The notes below the pieces were generated by a model. The model did no database searches. It worked only from the letters and a program-made list of their open reading frames with translations, and had not been told where the DNA came from. A stretch of 64,000 bases of DNA, taken from the NCBI RefSeq assembly GCF_000374285.1, contig NZ_KB893940.1, positions 1 through 64,000 on the forward strand, written 5' to 3'. The translations under genes and the position numbers were made by a program. This document shows positions 1 through 9,090 of this stretch, one piece after another (position 1 is the stretch's first letter; each line of letters starts with the position of its first letter). The stretch is from Actinobacillus capsulatus DSM 19761. GTDB taxonomy: Bacteria > Pseudomonadota > Gammaproteobacteria > Enterobacterales > Pasteurellaceae.

Positions 1-85
1 AATCCATCCCGAACTCAGAAGTAAAATGCTGTAACGCCGATGGTAGTGTGGGGTTTCCCCATGTGAGAGTAGGGCATCGCCAGAT
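1..85 (+). rRNA. rrf: 5S ribosomal RNA, 3' part
   Basis: The first 85 bases match the 3' two thirds of a bacterial 5S rRNA: the CCATCCCGAACTCAGAAGT loop, the GCCGATGGTAGTGTGGGG arm and the closing AGTAGGGCATCGCCAG. The 5' end lies outside the window, so an rrn operon reads into the window on the plus strand. The 3' end at about 85 is estimated from the family consensus. Confidence 0.95.
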
Positions 86-98
86 TGAATTAAAGGGA

Positions 99-130
99 AC
101 CCTGTGGTTAGTGATAATCACAGGGTTTTT
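99..130 (+). terminator. rrn operon intrinsic terminator
   Basis: A 9 bp stem (AACCCTGTG / CACAGGGTT) with a 12-base loop is followed by a T run, 13 bases after the 5S rRNA end. This is where an rrn terminator is expected. The following 200 bases up to 329 show nothing I can name. Confidence 0.9.
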
Positions 131-329
131 GTTTTTGGGGTGAATTTGTTTTTAGCTCCAGCTCCAGCTTCATTTTTATCTTTATTCATCTTCTCCTTTC
201 TTTTTTTGCTTATTCAAACAACCTCCATTAGCGCATTTGCAAAATAGCAAGGGAATTTGACCGCTTGTTTAGGATAAAAAACGGCTAGAAATTATTTCTA
301 GCTGTTTCATTATATAAGCTGCATTGATA

Positions 330-1163
330 TTATTTGTTGATATGATGCTCAATAATTTCTGACCATGTAAGGCTTCAGTATTGTTGTTCTGCATGGTATT
401 GATTTCGGCATATTGGTGTCCAAGGTTTGGCTAGCCCTGTATAATGAATAAGTATAGGTACTTGATCATCGATATTCATAATTTAATCGTAAATATCTAG
501 GCGATTATTTTCAATTAAATAATCGCCTGCTGCAAATTGATAATTATATTTTTAGCTAACGAGAAACATTGATTCTGTAGCGCTAAATTTAAAATATCCC
601 GATCCGCTAAGTCAGAACCGCTTTGGTGATAAAGCTGAATTGCATTTTCTAATCTCTGATCTATATCAGCAGTTTCTCGCCATGCTTTATTATTAAATAA
701 TAGTACTCCAGCATTGAAATAGTGTTCTATATATGGGAAGAACTTATGGTAGAAGAATCCGCTATTAATTAGAAAGTCTGGTGCCGCAACAACCGGATAA
801 TTATCAGATCTTGCTGGTATAGCGATAACAGAGAGCCATTTGTAATGATGTCACAATCAAGATAAAGTACTTTATCTTTGAGGAATTAGCTGAGGGATTA
901 AACAACGGTAGTAACTTGTGTCGGAAGCATATTACATTGTTTTTAAATGAACAAAATTTGCCTGTTCAACTTTTATATCAGTGATGTAGCAATTTATTTT
1001 GTTCAATTCTAGATTAAGCGAATAAAACCATTGTTCAGAAAAATCTTTATTGATGAGATAAAAGTGTATGTCTTTATCAAAAAAGCAAATAGATTTGATT
1101 AGGGTAATAATTTGTTCTGCGTAGTTACTCCGCTGCAAAAGCAATATGCATTGTAGCTGTCAT
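330..1163 (-). pseudogene. LgtC-like family 8 glycosyltransferase, multiply frameshifted
   Basis: Read on the minus strand in several frames, this stretch gives nearly a whole GT8 (LgtC/RfaI-like) galactosyl- or glucosyltransferase of about 277 codons. It begins MHIAFAA, then NYAEQIITLIKSI, the metal-binding DxD region KVLYLDCDII near 880-850, FNAGVLLFNN, DRDILNLAL, and the C-terminal family motif HYTGLAKPW near 440. Frame changes are visible near 1135, 880, 815 and 570, and in-frame stops near 929, 500 and 375. The start codon at 1163 directly abuts the tusB stop codon, so it was probably the last gene of the tus operon. Intact relatives add hexoses to lipooligosaccharide or other glycans; here the gene must be dead unless most breaks are sequencing errors. 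Confidence 0.85.
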
Positions 1164-1430
1164 TTAAAAGGCTACCTGTGGATGAAAGGTTTCACTAACC
1201 TTGACGAATTCGGTAAGTGAAATGGATTTAAATTTTGTGTTTAATCCTCTGGCTTTGAGATCGTTGGCTAATATAAATAAATGAGATATTTGTGAAAAAA
1301 GTTGAGGATATTTAATTGCTAGCAAGACACCATCCTGCCATAAGACTACAGCATCATTTGCCGTAATTTGAGCGAGTATTTGGTTTAGTTCAGTTAACTC
1401 ATATGGTGTTTTAGAAAATGTATAAAGCAT
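1164..1430 (-). CDS. tusB: TusB, sulfur-relay protein (DsrH family)
   Basis: An 88-residue DsrH/TusB-family protein. TusB is part of the TusBCD heterohexamer, which passes sulfur from TusA to TusE and then to MnmA for 2-thiolation of the tRNA wobble uridine. Length is close to the usual 95. The family pattern MLYTFSKTPYE at the start and VLWQDGVLLA about residues 29-38 are visible. It is third in the order tusD-tusC-tusB, 12 bp after tusC, with AAGGAATCCC before the ATG as a plausible ribosome site. The cysteine that is active in TusD is absent, as is normal for TusB. TusE is not in the window. Confidence 0.87.
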   Translation of the reverse strand: MLYTFSKTPYELTELNQILAQITANDAVVLWQDGVLLAIKYPQLFSQISHLFILANDLKARGLNTKFKSISLTEFVKVSETFHPQVAF

Positions 1431-1442
1431 AGGGATTCCTTA

Positions 1443-1817
1443 TTAGAACGTTAGTACCTTTTCAGCTTGCGCAAGAATGGCAAACAGCTCTGTTTGGGGG
1501 ATGATATTTGCGTTAGGTAAAATCCATTCGGCAGTGCTTAATGCTCTTTGGTTGATAGACTCTTCACAAATAAAGCATTCGGTCAAATCATATAGGTCAA
1601 TTAATTTAAAAGTTGAGATATGATCTTTCTGTAAGATGATATTTGGCTGTTGCTGTTCTAATAGATTGAATATACCGTCATTTAAAAAGCAAATAGCGAT
1701 TTCATCTTCAGCACAAAAAGCGCTGGCAGCAAGTAAAGCATCTAAGCCTTCGCGACTGATTGTCGTTCCAAAAGGCGGTTGAGTAAAAAGGAATGCAAGT
1801 TTATATTTTTTCATCAT
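1443..1817 (-). CDS. tusC: TusC, sulfur-relay protein (DsrF family)
   Basis: A 124-residue DsrE/F-like protein matching TusC in length and in its start (KYKLAFLFTQPPFGTTISREGL) and FCAEDEIAICFLNDG about residues 34-48. TusC has a structural role in the TusBCD complex of the 2-thiouridine sulfur relay. The start overlaps the tusD stop codon as TAATG, which argues for translational coupling; a second ATG follows immediately. Its place between tusD and tusB is the usual one. Confidence 0.88.
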   Translation of the reverse strand: MMKKYKLAFLFTQPPFGTTISREGLDALLAASAFCAEDEIAICFLNDGIFNLLEQQQPNIILQKDHISTFKLIDLYDLTECFICEESINQRALSTAEWILPNANIIPQTELFAILAQAEKVLTF

Positions 1818-2194
1818 TAAAAGGTTAATAGTCTATCTGCTTTGAGTACTGCTTGGCTAAATTCACCAAGCCCCGCTAGTATAAAACCTTCGGCAAGATT
1901 CGTTTGCTGAGTTTTACTGGTTTGATGATCCACAACTCCTCGTCTTTGTGCAGCAGAAATGCAGAGGTGTAAGGGCAAACCGTGTAATTTTGCGAGGTTT
2001 TGCCATTTTTCTAATAAGTTTATTTCATCACTTGCAGGGTTTACTAAAGCATTTGCATTGCTGATACCGTCCTGAAAGAAAAATACTTGTTTAATGTTAT
2101 GTTCTGTAGCTAATAATGCTTCGGCGACTTGATAAGCCAAATATGCCCCTTGTGCGCCGTAAACTGGCGATTTTATCGCAAGTACGTAATCCAT
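1817..2194 (-). CDS. tusD: TusD, sulfurtransferase of the tRNA 2-thiolation relay
   Basis: A 125-residue DsrE-family sulfurtransferase. The catalytic cysteine is Cys78 in [14 protein letters not shown], the same position as in E. coli TusD. It takes persulfide sulfur from TusA and hands it to Tus[14 protein letters not shown] (about residues 38-50) is typical of the family. The ATG overlaps the stop codon of the upstream regulator gene (TAATG), so the regulator and tusDCB form one tightly coupled minus-strand operon, the same arrangement as yheO-tusDCB in E. coli. Confidence 0.92.
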   Translation of the reverse strand: MDYVLAIKSPVYGAQGAYLAYQVAEALLATEHNIKQVFFFQDGISNANALVNPASDEINLLEKWQNLAKLHGLPLHLCISAAQRRGVVDHQTSKTQQTNLAEGFILAGLGEFSQAVLKADRLLTF

Positions 2195-2853
2195 TATTCA
2201 TTATCCTGTTTAATTTGTCGGATATAAAGGTAAACGGTATGGCGGGAAATATTTAATCGATCGGCCACTTGATTGATAGTATCTTTGATATCAAAAATGC
2301 CTTTCTCATATAACGATATGACAATATGGCGATTTTTATTATTATTAGCAACATTACGATCCGCCATGGTTTCTTCAATCGTATGTTCGATAGTTTGAGC
2401 AACTAAATCTTCCACAGAACTCGCAAAATTAACCGCTGTGTCTTCGTCATCTTGTAACGGTGCAATAAAAGCACTTAAAAATTGTGATGCTGGCACATCT
2501 AAATTGATATTAATGCAGATAAAACCGATAACATGTTGTTTACTATTACGGATCGCAATTGTGACGGATTTCATTAATACACCGCCTTTAGAGCGCGTAA
2601 AATAAGGTTTAGATACGCTATCTGTTTTCATTTGATGTAACGATTTAAGCGCTTTATCGGTAAGAGGTGAACCAATTTTTCGATCGGTATTGTGTCCGTT
2701 TGCGATATAGATTGCGGAATTTTCAAGAAATTCTAACGAGTGTAATACGATCTCACAGTGTTCACCGATTAAGGCGGCAATGCCGTCAACAATCGGAAAA
2801 TAAGACGCTAAAATCGCATGATCTTCTTCAGTAAAAGTTTGGAATTTTTTCAT
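2194..2853 (-). CDS. yheO: YheO/TusR-like transcriptional regulator
   Basis: A 219-residue protein with the two-part YheO layout: an N-terminal PAS-like YheO domain (about 10-125, with [21 protein letters not shown] and a KSVTIAIRN segment) and a C-terminal helix-turn-helix (about 165-215, [20 protein letters not shown]). In E. coli the equivalent gene leads the tus operon and the product has been named TusR. It overlaps tusD by one base, so it is probably cotranscribed with the genes it may regulate. The effector is unknown to me. Confidence 0.87.
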   Translation of the reverse strand: MKKFQTFTEEDHAILASYFPIVDGIAALIGEHCEIVLHSLEFLENSAIYIANGHNTDRKIGSPLTDKALKSLHQMKTDSVSKPYFTRSKGGVLMKSVTIAIRNSKQHVIGFICININLDVPASQFLSAFIAPLQDDEDTAVNFASSVEDLVAQTIEHTIEETMADRNVANNNKNRHIVISLYEKGIFDIKDTINQVADRLNISRHTVYLYIRQIKQDNE

Positions 2854-2913
2854 AATATTGAGGGACTTATTTTGCTTCTTTTGTGGAATAATTTTTAGAA
2901 AGAACTAAAAAGC

Positions 2914-2955
2914 AAGCGGTCTAATTTGCAAAAAATTCTACAAATTAGACCGCTT
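2914..2955 (-). terminator. USS inverted pair behind fkpA
   Basis: Two uptake-type words face each other: AAGCGGTCTAATTTG and its exact complement CAAATTAGACCGCTT, a perfect 15 bp stem with a 12-base loop. It sits 12 bp after the fkpA stop and before the YheO gene, so it probably ends fkpA transcripts, or at least reduces readthrough into the tus operon. Confidence 0.75.
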
Positions 2956-2966
2956 AGATTCAAGGG

Positions 2967-3695
2967 TTATTTTTTCGCTTCAGCCGCTTTGAAATCTAAT
3001 AATTCGATTTCAAATTTTAAGGTTGAACTTGCCGGAATTTTACCTGCTTGACGCTCACCGTATCCTAACTGAGGTGGTAATACGATTTCCATTTTGCCGC
3101 CTTTTTTCAGCATTGGAATCGCTTCAATCCAGCCCGGAATTAATTGATTTAATTGGAATTCAATCGGCTCGCCACGATCATATGAGCTATCGAATACCGT
3201 ACCGTCCGTTAATGTTCCTTTATAGTGTACTTTCACGGTATCTTCAGCTTTTGGTGATTCGCCTGTACCGGTTTTTTCGATTTTATAAAGTAAACCTGAA
3301 GCGGTTTTCTTCACGCCGGCTTTTTTTTCGTATTCTGCACGGAATTTGTTACCGGCTTCGATAGTTGCTTTACTTTTTTCTGCTGCAATTTTGCTTTCTT
3401 GGCTTGCAAGATAAGTATCAAGTGCTTTTAATTGTTTTTGTAAGTCTTCATCGGTTAATTTACCGGTTTTTTTAATCGTATCTTGTACGCCGGCTAAAAT
3501 TTTATCTTGGTTGTAAGAGAAAATTTCTTTTTGTGATGCAACCACACCTTCAATGTTTTTGCCCATTAATACGCCGACTGCGTATGAAGACTCATCTACA
3601 AATTTTTGATCCGCTTTTTGTTCTGCAAAGGTCGCTTGTGATGTTGCAAATACGCTCGCTGCGACTGCAAGTACAGAAAGTTTGCTTTTTAACAT
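2967..3695 (-). CDS. fkpA: FKBP-type peptidyl-prolyl isomerase, periplasmic
   Basis: A 242-residue FkpA-type foldase. Residues 1-24 are a signal peptide (lysines, a VLAVAASVFA core, cleavage after ATFA). Residues about 30-125 form the helical dimerisation domain (SYAVGVLMGKNIEG). The FKBP domain follows from about 135 to 236, with VKVHYKGTLTDGTVFDSSYD, IPGWIEAIPMLKKGG and LPPQLGYGERQAGKIP. It catalyses proline isomerisation and helps envelope proteins fold in the periplasm. Its divergent neighbour is slyX, as in other Pasteurellaceae and enterics. Confidence 0.95.
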   Translation of the reverse strand: MLKSKLSVLAVAASVFATSQATFAEQKADQKFVDESSYAVGVLMGKNIEGVVASQKEIFSYNQDKILAGVQDTIKKTGKLTDEDLQKQLKALDTYLASQESKIAAEKSKATIEAGNKFRAEYEKKAGVKKTASGLLYKIEKTGTGESPKAEDTVKVHYKGTLTDGTVFDSSYDRGEPIEFQLNQLIPGWIEAIPMLKKGGKMEIVLPPQLGYGERQAGKIPASSTLKFEIELLDFKAAEAKK

Positions 3696-3778
3696 AGATT
3701 TTCCTTATAAATGATTGTTAAAAGAAAGATAGATAGGGTAAAGTGTATTCCCTGATTAGGCAACCTTTTTTATTAAAA

Positions 3779-4000
3779 ATGACGATAGAACACGATCTTT
3801 TACAACGTATAGCTGAATTAGAAACAAAAGTTGCTTTCCAAGAAGTGACGATAGAAGAGCTGAATCAAGCGTTGGTTCATCATCAATTTGCTTTGGATAA
3901 GCTCCAAACCCAAGTTCGACACTTTGCGGAAAAGCTGCAAGGCGTTCAATCAAGTAATGTTGCCTCATTAGCGGAAGAAACACCCCCACCGCATTATTAG
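3779..4000 (+). CDS. slyX: SlyX-like small coiled-coil protein
   Basis: A 73-residue SlyX protein starting MTIEHDLLQRIAELETKVAF; almost all of it is a predicted heptad coiled coil, and the tail ends ETPPPHY, typical of SlyX. A GTG 36 bases upstream (3743) would add 12 residues, but the ATG at 3779 gives the family length and start. Its function is not established in any organism. It is divergent from fkpA, the standard neighbour. Confidence 0.85.
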   Translation: MTIEHDLLQRIAELETKVAFQEVTIEELNQALVHHQFALDKLQTQVRHFAEKLQGVQSSNVASLAEETPPPHY

Positions 4001-4068
4001 GCTATGAACTTATTTATTAGTTCGGATTCTAATCGCACATAGTTTATATTGAGGTAATTTTACTAAGT

Positions 4069-4764
4069 ATGTTATTTAAGAATTTAGTGAAGTGGAGCGT
4101 TGGTTTAGCTATATCGGTGTTGGCGTTAACTGTTTTTGCTTCTTCTGCATAAGCGGTTGAAAATTCGCAAAAAAATGCAAAAAACGAACCGCTTTTTAAA
4201 GATGGGAAAGGCTATTACTCTTATAAAAAACCAATAAATATTGAACAACCTAAAGATGGACGCATATTAATTCAATATTTCTTTAAATATGACTGTGCAA
4301 TTTGTTTAAATACTAATGACTATTTAAAACAGTATGCCTAATTACATAAAGATAAAGTCGTGTTACAGCGCTCACCGGCTTATGAAATTACCGGTCAAAT
4401 GCACGCAACTTTTATGGTAATCGGGCGAGAAGATTTGAGTGAACTTTATTTATTTGATAGTGTAGGGCGCAAAGATCACGTCAGTTTGGTTAAAAGTGAT
4501 GCGGCAGTGACGCAATGGCTCACCTCAAAAGGTTTAGATGTGAATGCATTTAACAAATTGTTTTATTCGGAAGAAGTTAAACAACGAATGAAACAAGAGA
4601 GAGCATTGTTTAACTTATATAATCCACCGTATGTACCGCTTGCCGTATTAAACGGAAAATATATTTTGTTACAAAATACTTTGTATAACGACGACTATAC
4701 TTACGGTGTATTGGATTTCTTAATTGATAAACTACAACAAGAACAAAAAGAGGATAAAAAATAA
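4069..4764 (+). pseudogene. DsbA-like thiol oxidoreductase with two in-frame TAA codons
   Basis: One continuous reading frame from ATG 4069 to the stop at 4764 is interrupted by TAA at 4150-4152, just after a signal peptide ending FASSA, and by TAA at 4339-4341. Between them lies a thioredoxin-fold active site, YDCAICLNTNDYL, with a CxxC motif. The remaining 134 codons from 4360 contain QMHATFMVIGRE and the cis-Pro-like region NPPYVPLAVLNGKY. The frame is never lost; both stops are one C-to-T change from CAA (Gln). The gene overlaps mtnN by one base. As written, no secreted enzyme can be made; a non-secreted C-terminal fragment from 4360 would lack the active site. Confidence 0.82.
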
Positions 4765-5462
4765 TGAAATTAAAAATCGGAATTATCGGCGCAATGGCGC
4801 AAGAAGTTGAAATTTTACGTAATTTAATGGTTGAAGCGAAAGTAATGGAAATAGCGGGTTGTAAAATTTATGACGGTAAAATTAATAATACGCGTGTGGC
4901 GTTATTACAATCCGGCATTGGTAAAGTAGCTGCTGCAGTAGGCACGACGTTATTACTTGAATTAGCAAAGCCGGATATGATTATTAATACGGGATCAGCA
5001 GGTGGCTTAGATCCAAAATTAAATGTGGGAGATATAGTGATTTCAACGGAAGTACGTCACCATGATGTAGATGTAACGGCATTTGGCTATGAAAAAGGGC
5101 AATTACCGGCTAACCCAGCGGCATTTGTTCCAAATGAACAGTTAATGAATGTTGCGATTAAAGAAACGGAAAAAGCCGGTTTTAATGCGGTTTCCGGTTT
5201 AATTTGTAGCGGTGATTTATTTGTGAACGGAGCAGAAAAAATTGCGCAAATTCGTCAAAACTTCCCAAGCGTTGCAGCCGTTGAGATGGAAGCCGCAGCG
5301 ATTGCACAAGTTTGCCACGCATTTGACGTACCTTTCGTGATTGTACGTGCGATTTCGGATGTTGCAGATAAAGAATCTCACCTTTCATTTGATGAGTTTT
5401 TACCACTGGCGGCAGAAAAATCATCAGAAATTGTGGTGGCAATGTTAAATAGCATTGCTTAA
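4764..5462 (+). CDS. mtnN: 5'-methylthioadenosine/S-adenosylhomocysteine nucleosidase
   Basis: A 232-residue MtnN (Pfs) protein. It hydrolyses MTA and SAH to adenine plus methylthioribose or S-ribosylhomocysteine, feeding methionine salvage and LuxS. Visible are the start [15 protein letters not shown], the nucleotide-binding NTGSAGGL (about residues 76-83), MEAAAIAQV with the substrate-binding Glu (about 173-181) and the catalytic Asp in RAISDVAD (about 197). Length is normal. Its ATG overlaps the stop of the dsb-like pseudogene (TAATG), so its expression may once have been coupled to that gene. Confidence 0.96.
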   Translation: MKLKIGIIGAMAQEVEILRNLMVEAKVMEIAGCKIYDGKINNTRVALLQSGIGKVAAAVGTTLLLELAKPDMIINTGSAGGLDPKLNVGDIVISTEVRHHDVDVTAFGYEKGQLPANPAAFVPNEQLMNVAIKETEKAGFNAVSGLICSGDLFVNGAEKIAQIRQNFPSVAAVEMEAAAIAQVCHAFDVPFVIVRAISDVADKESHLSFDEFLPLAAEKSSEIVVAMLNSIA

Positions 5463-5474
5463 TTGAAAGCAAAC

Positions 5475-5528
5475 AAGCGGTCGAAATTTAACAAAATTTT
5501 GCAAAAAAAGTTAAAAATTCGACCGCTT
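5475..5528 (+). terminator. USS inverted pair behind mtnN
   Basis: AAGCGGTCGAA and TTCGACCGCTT face each other across about 32 bases, and pairing extends inward with small bulges. It starts 12 bp after the mtnN stop and probably ends that transcript. Confidence 0.7.
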
Positions 5529-5573
5529 ATTATCGCTATTCTATTGTAAATTTTGTACAATATTCAGCCTTTT

Positions 5574-5601
5574 GGCCTACGCTAATTGTAGGTCTTTTTT
5601 A
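5574..5601 (+). terminator. Small hairpin with T tract upstream of rimO
   Basis: GGCCTAC / GTAGGTC (7 bp, one G-T pair) with a 7-base loop is followed by TTTTTTA, 36 bp before the rimO ATG. It could be a second terminator for mtnN or an attenuator in the rimO leader. The stem is weak, so either role is uncertain. Confidence 0.4.
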
Positions 5602-5636
5602 TTTATTGATTACCTAATTATATTTTTGAGAAATTT

Positions 5637-6968
5637 ATGAGTACTACACCAAATATTGGTTTTATCAGCCTTGGTTGCCCTAAAAATTTAGTTGATTCCG
5701 AACGTATTTTGACGGAGTTGCGTACAGATGGTTACAACATTATTCCAAGTTATGAAAATGCGGATTTAGTGATTGTAAACACTTGTGGTTTTATCGACAG
5801 CGCAGTACAAGAGTCATTAGAGGCTATCGGTGAAGCATTGGAAGAAAACGGCAAAGTAATTGTTACCGGCTGTTTAGGCGCAAAAGAAAACCAAATTCGT
5901 GAAGTGCATCCTAAAGTATTAGAGATTACCGGACCGCATAGTTATGAAGCGGTGATGCAGCATGTGCATAAATATGTACCGCGCCCGGAACGTAATATTT
6001 ATACCAGTCTTGTGCCAGCACAAGGAGTAAAACTTACACCTAAGCATTACGCCTATTTAAAAATCTCTGAAGGTTGTGACCATCGTTGTACCTTCTGTAT
6101 TATTCCGTCCATGCGTGGCGATTTAGACAGCCGTCCGATTGTTCAGGTATTAGATGAGGCGAAACGTCTTGCGGATTCAGGTGTGAAAGAATTACTCATC
6201 GTTTCTCAAGATACTTCCGCTTATGCGTTAGATCAGTCAAAAGAAAATCAAAACAAAACGGTTTTCTGGAATGGCGCTCCGATTAAAAATAATCTGATTA
6301 CGCTATGTGAACAGTTAGGAACTTTAGGCATTTGGGTTCGTCTACATTATGTGTACCCGTATCCGCACGTAGATGATTTAATTCCATTAATGGCGCAAGG
6401 CAAGATTTTGCCGTATTTAGATATTCCGTTACAACACGCAAGCCCGAAAGTATTAAAGGCAATGAAACGTCCCGGATCAATTGAGCGTACATTAGAACGC
6501 ATTAAAAAATGGCGTGAGATTTGCCCGGAATTAACATTACGCTCAACCTTTATTGTCGGTTTCCCGGGTGAAACGGAAGAAGATTTCCAAATGCTATTGG
6601 ATTTTTTAGAAGAGGCGCAATTGGATCGTGTCGGTTGCTTCAAATTTAGTCCGGTGGACGGTGCGGTAGCAACCGAAATGGCGGATCAGGTGCCGGAAGA
6701 AGTAAAAGAAGAGCGTTTTCACCGTTTTATGCAAGTTCAGCAACGTATTTCAGCTGCTCGTTTACGACAAAAAGTGGGTAAAATCCTTGCCGTTATCGTT
6801 GATGAAATTGACGAAGAAGGTATTATTGGCCGTTCAGTGGCTGACGCACCGGAAATTGACGGTGTAGTATATGTCGATAATATTTCAAATAAAGACGTGA
6901 AAGTCGGTCAAATTATTTCTGTAACGATTACGAATGCGGATGAATATGACCTTTGGGGAACTTGTTAA
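5637..6968 (+). CDS. rimO: Ribosomal protein S12 methylthiotransferase RimO
   Basis: A 443-residue radical-SAM enzyme that adds a methylthio group to the conserved aspartate of ribosomal protein S12. The N-terminal UPF0004 domain carries three cysteines for an auxiliary cluster ([20 protein letters not shown], within residues 1-85). The radical-SAM domain has [11 protein letters not shown] (about 146-156) and the TRAM domain closes the protein (about 375-443). Length matches RimO. The gene lies 18 bp before the N-glycosyltransferase gene and is probably cotranscribed with it. Confidence 0.97.
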   Translation: MSTTPNIGFISLGCPKNLVDSERILTELRTDGYNIIPSYENADLVIVNTCGFIDSAVQESLEAIGEALEENGKVIVTGCLGAKENQIREVHPKVLEITGPHSYEAVMQHVHKYVPRPERNIYTSLVPAQGVKLTPKHYAYLKISEGCDHRCTFCIIPSMRGDLDSRPIVQVLDEAKRLADSGVKELLIVSQDTSAYALDQSKENQNKTVFWNGAPIKNNLITLCEQLGTLGIWVRLHYVYPYPHVDDLIPLMAQGKILPYLDIPLQHASPKVLKAMKRPGSIERTLERIKKWREICPELTLRSTFIVGFPGETEEDFQMLLDFLEEAQLDRVGCFKFSPVDGAVATEMADQVPEEVKEERFHRFMQVQQRISAARLRQKVGKILAVIVDEIDEEGIIGRSVADAPEIDGVVYVDNISNKDVKVGQIISVTITNADEYDLWGTC

Positions 6969-6986
6969 TTTTTTAGGACAACTCGT

Positions 6987-9032
6987 ATGGAACACAACAA
7001 AAAACCTAATTTAGCAACATTTGAGGCTGCGGTTGCGGCGAAAAAATATGAAGAGTCTTGTACCGAATTATTAGAGATTTTAGCGAAACTCGATAGTAAT
7101 TTTGGAGGCATTCAGGACATTGATTTTGAATTTCCTACTCAATTAAAAGATCTTGAACAAGAGAAAACAGTTTACTTTTGTACTCGCTTAGCGAATGCGG
7201 TGAGTACGCTTTTTGCTGATCCGAGCTTAGAGATTTCAGTAGAAGGTGCACAACGTTTTCTATCGTTCCAACGTTGGTTATCGCTTATTTTTGCAAGCTC
7301 TCCGTATGTGAATGCAGATCATGTACTACAAACGTATAACCGTAATCCAAACCGTGAAAATAGTTTAGATATTCATTTAGAAGCAACAAAAGCGGCATTG
7401 ATTAAATTCTGTATTTTATATTTACCGGAATCAAACGTGAACTTAAACCTTGATGCAGCGTGGAATGCAGATCCGGAACTTTGTGCTTCACTTTGCTTCG
7501 CGTTACAGTCGCCTCGATTTATCGGTACGCCCGCGTCATTCTCAAAACGTGGCACGATTTTACAATGGTTCCCGGCTCGTTTAGCACAGTTACAAAACCT
7601 AAATAACATTCCAAGTGCCATTTCGCATGATGTTTATATGCACTGTAGCTATGACATTGCTGCAAATAAACACGATGTGAAAAAAGCATTAAATCAAGTG
7701 ATTCGCCGCCATATCGAAAATGAATATGGGTGGCAAGATCGTGATGTGACTAAAATCGGTTACCGTAATGGTAAGCCGGTAATGGTTGTATTACTTGAGC
7801 ATTTCCATTCTGCACACTCAATTTATCGTACGCACTCTACTTCAATGATTGCGGCTCGTGAGCATTTCCACCTCATCGGTTTAGGTAATGCATCGGTTGA
7901 CCAAGCGGGTAGAGACGTATTCGATGAATTCCATCTGGTCGATGGTAATAATATGAAAGACAAATTAGAGTTTATTCGCTCAATTTGTGAAACAAACGGC
8001 GCGCTAGTCTTCTATATGCCGAGCATCGGTATGGACTTAGCAACGATTTTTGCAAGTAATACACGTTTAGCACCGGTACAAGTGATTGCTTTAGGTCATC
8101 CGGCTACGACCCATTCCGACTTTATTGAATATGTGATTGTGGAAGACGATTATGTCGGATCGGAAGAGTGCTTTAGCGAAACGTTATTACGTTTACCAAA
8201 AGATGCGCTGCCTTACGTTCCTTCAGCATTAGCGCCTGAAAAAGTAGATTATTTATTACGTGAAAATCCGGAAGTCGTAAATATCGGTATTGCTTCAACG
8301 ACAATGAAGTTAAACCCATATTTCTTAGAAGCATTAAGAGCAATTCGCGATCGTGCTAAAGTGAAAGTACATTTCCATTTTGCTTTAGGTCAATCAAACG
8401 GTGTAACTCATCCGTATGTAGAACGCTTTATTAAATCTTACTTAGGTGATTCGGCAACGGCACATCCTCATTCGCCTTATCATCAATATCTCAGTATTTT
8501 GCATAACTGCGATATGATGGTAAATCCGTTCCCATTCGGTAATACCAACGGTATTATCGATATGGTCACGTTAGGTTTAGTAGGTGTATGTAAGACCGGA
8601 CCAGAAGTGCATGAGCATATTGATGAAGGATTATTTAAACGTTTAGGTTTACCTGAGTGGCTTATCGCTAATACGGTAGATGAGTATGTTGAACGAGCAG
8701 TGCGTTTAGCGGAAAATCATCAAGAGCGTTTAGAATTACGTCGTCATATTATTGAAAATAACGGTTTGAATACGTTATTTACCGGTGATCCTCGCCCAAT
8801 GGGATGTATTTTATTAACGAAAGCGATGGAATGGACTAAGCAGAATAGTGTTGATCTACAAATTAATACACTTGTAGATGAGCCTAAAGCAAAAACGCCA
8901 AGAAAAACCAAAACGGTTAAAGCTGCTTCGACAACGAAGGTAAAAACAGCAACTAAAGCTAAAAAGGAAACAGCGAAAAAAGATTCTCCGTTAAAAGCAG
9001 CAGCTAAAAAAGTAAAGAAAACGGCTAAATAA
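6987..9032 (+). CDS. ngt: HMW1C-type cytoplasmic N-glycosyltransferase with lysine-rich C-terminal tail
   Basis: A 681-residue GT41-family soluble N-glycosyltransferase. Relatives transfer glucose from UDP-Glc to Asn in N-X-S/T sequons of adhesins in the cytoplasm. The N-terminal all-alpha domain covers about 1-220 and the GT-B fold about 230-620. Residues reported as important in the A. pleuropneumoniae enzyme appear at identical positions: His214, His219, His272, His277, Gly370-His371, Thr438, Lys441, Gln469, Asn471, Asp525. The known enzyme is about 620 residues; this one has a 51-residue extension, 631-681, with 18 Lys, 1 Arg, 10 Ala and 9 Thr, resembling histone H1 or AlgP tails. It follows rimO by 18 bp. 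In A. pleuropneumoniae, from memory, a glucosyltransferase (agt) that extends the sugar is adjacent; none is seen here. The target is not obvious in the window. Confidence 0.92.
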   Translation: MEHNKKPNLATFEAAVAAKKYEESCTELLEILAKLDSNFGGIQDIDFEFPTQLKDLEQEKTVYFCTRLANAVSTLFADPSLEISVEGAQRFLSFQRWLSLIFASSPYVNADHVLQTYNRNPNRENSLDIHLEATKAALIKFCILYLPESNVNLNLDAAWNADPELCASLCFALQSPRFIGTPASFSKRGTILQWFPARLAQLQNLNNIPSAISHDVYMHCSYDIAANKHDVKKALNQVIRRHIENEYGWQDRDVTKIGYRNGKPVMVVLLEHFHSAHSIYRTHSTSMIAAREHFHLIGLGNASVDQAGRDVFDEFHLVDGNNMKDKLEFIRSICETNGALVFYMPSIGMDLATIFASNTRLAPVQVIALGHPATTHSDFIEYVIVEDDYVGSEECFSETLLRLPKDALPYVPSALAPEKVDYLLRENPEVVNIGIASTTMKLNPYFLEALRAIRDRAKVKVHFHFALGQSNGVTHPYVERFIKSYLGDSATAHPHSPYHQYLSILHNCDMMVNPFPFGNTNGIIDMVTLGLVGVCKTGPEVHEHIDEGLFKRLGLPEWLIANTVDEYVERAVRLAENHQERLELRRHIIENNGLNTLFTGDPRPMGCILLTKAMEWTKQNSVDLQINTLVDEPKAKTPRKTKTVKAASTTKVKTATKAKKETAKKDSPLKAAAKKVKKTAK

Positions 9033-9048
9033 TTAACGTATTTATTGT

Positions 9049-9078
9049 AAAAGCACCAAGAGACTCGGTGCTTTTTTA
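9049..9078 (+). terminator. Intrinsic terminator of ngt
   Basis: AAAAGCACC and GGTGCTTTT pair around a short loop, followed directly by Ts, 17 bp after the ngt stop. A standard strong terminator for the rimO-ngt unit. Confidence 0.88.
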
Positions 9079-9090
9079 TTAGCTATTAAT

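Noticed and set aside
3023-3364. 113-codon plus-strand frame opposite fkpA
   Set aside because: It lies fully within fkpA on the other strand, lacks a ribosome site and resembles no family.
4360-4764. Independent 134-residue protein starting at 4360
   Set aside because: It is in the same frame as the upstream signal peptide and CAIC motif and lacks a ribosome site; it is the tail of the interrupted gene.
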